From Ornithoclostridium faecigallinarum (GTDB lineage Bacteria > Bacillota > Clostridia > Christensenellales > UBA3700), in assembly GCA_018713665.1 (NCBI GenBank), contig DVOI01000072.1:1-14204 (forward strand): DNA of 14,204 nt, read 5' to 3'. The stretch's first letter is position 1. The number at the start of each line of letters is the position of its first letter. A program made the position numbers and the translations under genes. Below are positions 13,845 through 14,204 of this stretch, in pieces. The notes under the pieces are model-generated. The model worked only from the letters and a program-made list of their open reading frames with translations, was not told where the DNA came from and made no database searches.

Positions 13845-14044
13845 AGAATACTTCGCCGCCGTTTTACGTCCGCTCAGCCGTTTTTCTTACTCCGTCGATA
13901 AAACCCGCTCCGCCGTTTTACGCGTTCTCCGCCGCCTCAAAGAACTCCCCAAAAAAGAGAAACGCCGCAGCATCTCTGCCACGGACACTCCCCTAAGCCC
14001 CACTCCTCGCTCTCTGCAATGCGACCTTTACCCCACTCGCCTCG

Positions 14045-14073
14045 ATTCTACACGCATTTCACACCAAAGTCAA
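14045..14073 (-). promoter_or_regulatory. Promoter-like site without a clear gene (TTGACT, 17 bp, TAGAAT)
   Basis: On the minus strand TTGACT (14068-14073) and TAGAAT (14045-14050) are 17 bp apart, with a TG extension before the -10. The product would start near 14038 and cross the repeat block towards the iol operon, about 620 nt before iolJ. It could drive an unrecognised RNA, the small ORF at 13634-13792, or a second, longer iol transcript. Confidence 0.5.
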
Positions 14074-14204
14074 CGCCTTTTCACAAGTTTTTTCGCATTC
14101 GACAAAATTTACTAATTTTCGACACTTTTAACTTCTAGCAATAATTCACACCTCTGTATTTAATCACTACTATAATTGTTTGACATTGTCTTGTAAATTT
14201 TTTA
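14074..14204. other. AT-rich intergenic end of window, with a possible plus-strand -35 box
   Basis: No gene is visible in this stretch. A consensus TTGACA lies at 14180-14185; a -10 box at 17-bp spacing would begin at 14203 and is cut off by the window end. A TATAAT at 14171-14176 has no matching -35 box on the plus strand. Confidence 0.3.

Larger units (their letters stand above)
13590..13930. repeat. Pyrimidine-rich block with degenerate repeats of CCGCCGTTTTACGC
   Basis: Three near-identical copies of CCGCCGTTTTACG(C/T) lie at 13777-13790, 13856-13869 and 13910-13923. Looser copies are CCGCATTTTGTGCATAC near 13591, CCGCTTTTACGCC near 13628, CCGCCGTTTTCTC near 13646 and CGCCGTTTTGTGCATAC near 13743. 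Spacing is irregular and the intervening sequence is not conserved. The plus strand is strongly enriched in C and T. The open frame across it on the plus strand is low in complexity and matches no family I know. I see no convincing long gene here. Confidence 0.55.

Noticed and set aside
13590..13930. CRISPR array
   Set aside because: Repeats are only about 14 bp, degenerate and irregularly spaced, and no cas genes are in the window.
13597..14115. A 172-residue plus-strand frame in the right intergenic block
   Set aside because: Low-complexity Pro, Arg, Ser and Phe content reflects C+T bias, repeats in it are translations of the nucleotide repeat, no ribosome binding site is evident, and no family is recognised.

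Overview
The window looks like chromosomal DNA of an uncultured anaerobic Bacillota, most likely class Clostridia. The grounds are strong AGGAGG-type ribosome binding sites, sigma-A-like promoters, a clostridial-type myo-inositol operon, and a cytosolic GH31 glycosidase. Assignment below class is not possible from the sequence alone. The metabolic genes are GC-rich. The hsdM fragment, the ATPase gene and the intergenic stretches are more AT-rich.

Layout, left to right. (1) 1-1216, minus strand: N-terminal three quarters of a type I restriction-modification methyltransferase (HsdM), running off the left edge, with its own promoter at 1267-1295. (2) 1217-1436: intergenic, holding that promoter and a perfect 11-bp inverted repeat. 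(3) 1437-3776, minus strand: a GH31 glycoside hydrolase with a clear promoter at 3809-3837. (4) 3838-4043: a divergent control region with a 12-bp inverted repeat that touches the -35 box of the next gene. (5) 4044-5270, plus strand: an AAA_14/DUF4143 ATPase, the only gene on this strand, ending at a bidirectional terminator shared with the operon that converges on it. (6) 13414 down to 5336, minus strand: seven tightly spaced genes, iolJ-iolC-iolB-iolD-iolE-iolA-iolG. (7) 13415-14204: a structured operon leader, its promoter, a pyrimidine-rich block with degenerate repeats, and a second minus-strand promoter-like site.

The iol genes encode the whole route from myo-inositol to central metabolism. 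IolG oxidises myo-inositol to 2-keto-myo-inositol, IolE dehydrates it, IolD opens the ring, and IolB isomerises 5-deoxy-glucuronate. IolC phosphorylates the product, IolJ cleaves it to dihydroxyacetone phosphate and malonate semialdehyde, and IolA converts the semialdehyde to acetyl-CoA. Apart from iolA, transcript order is the exact reverse of pathway order. No transporter, IolR-type regulator or IolH/IolI is present in the window.

No fully new system is proven here. The parts most worth a second look are the three-hairpin leader of the iol operon, the alternating CG tracts inside three promoters, the self-contained ATPase unit with its inverted-repeat control site, and the repeat-bearing block at 13590-13930.
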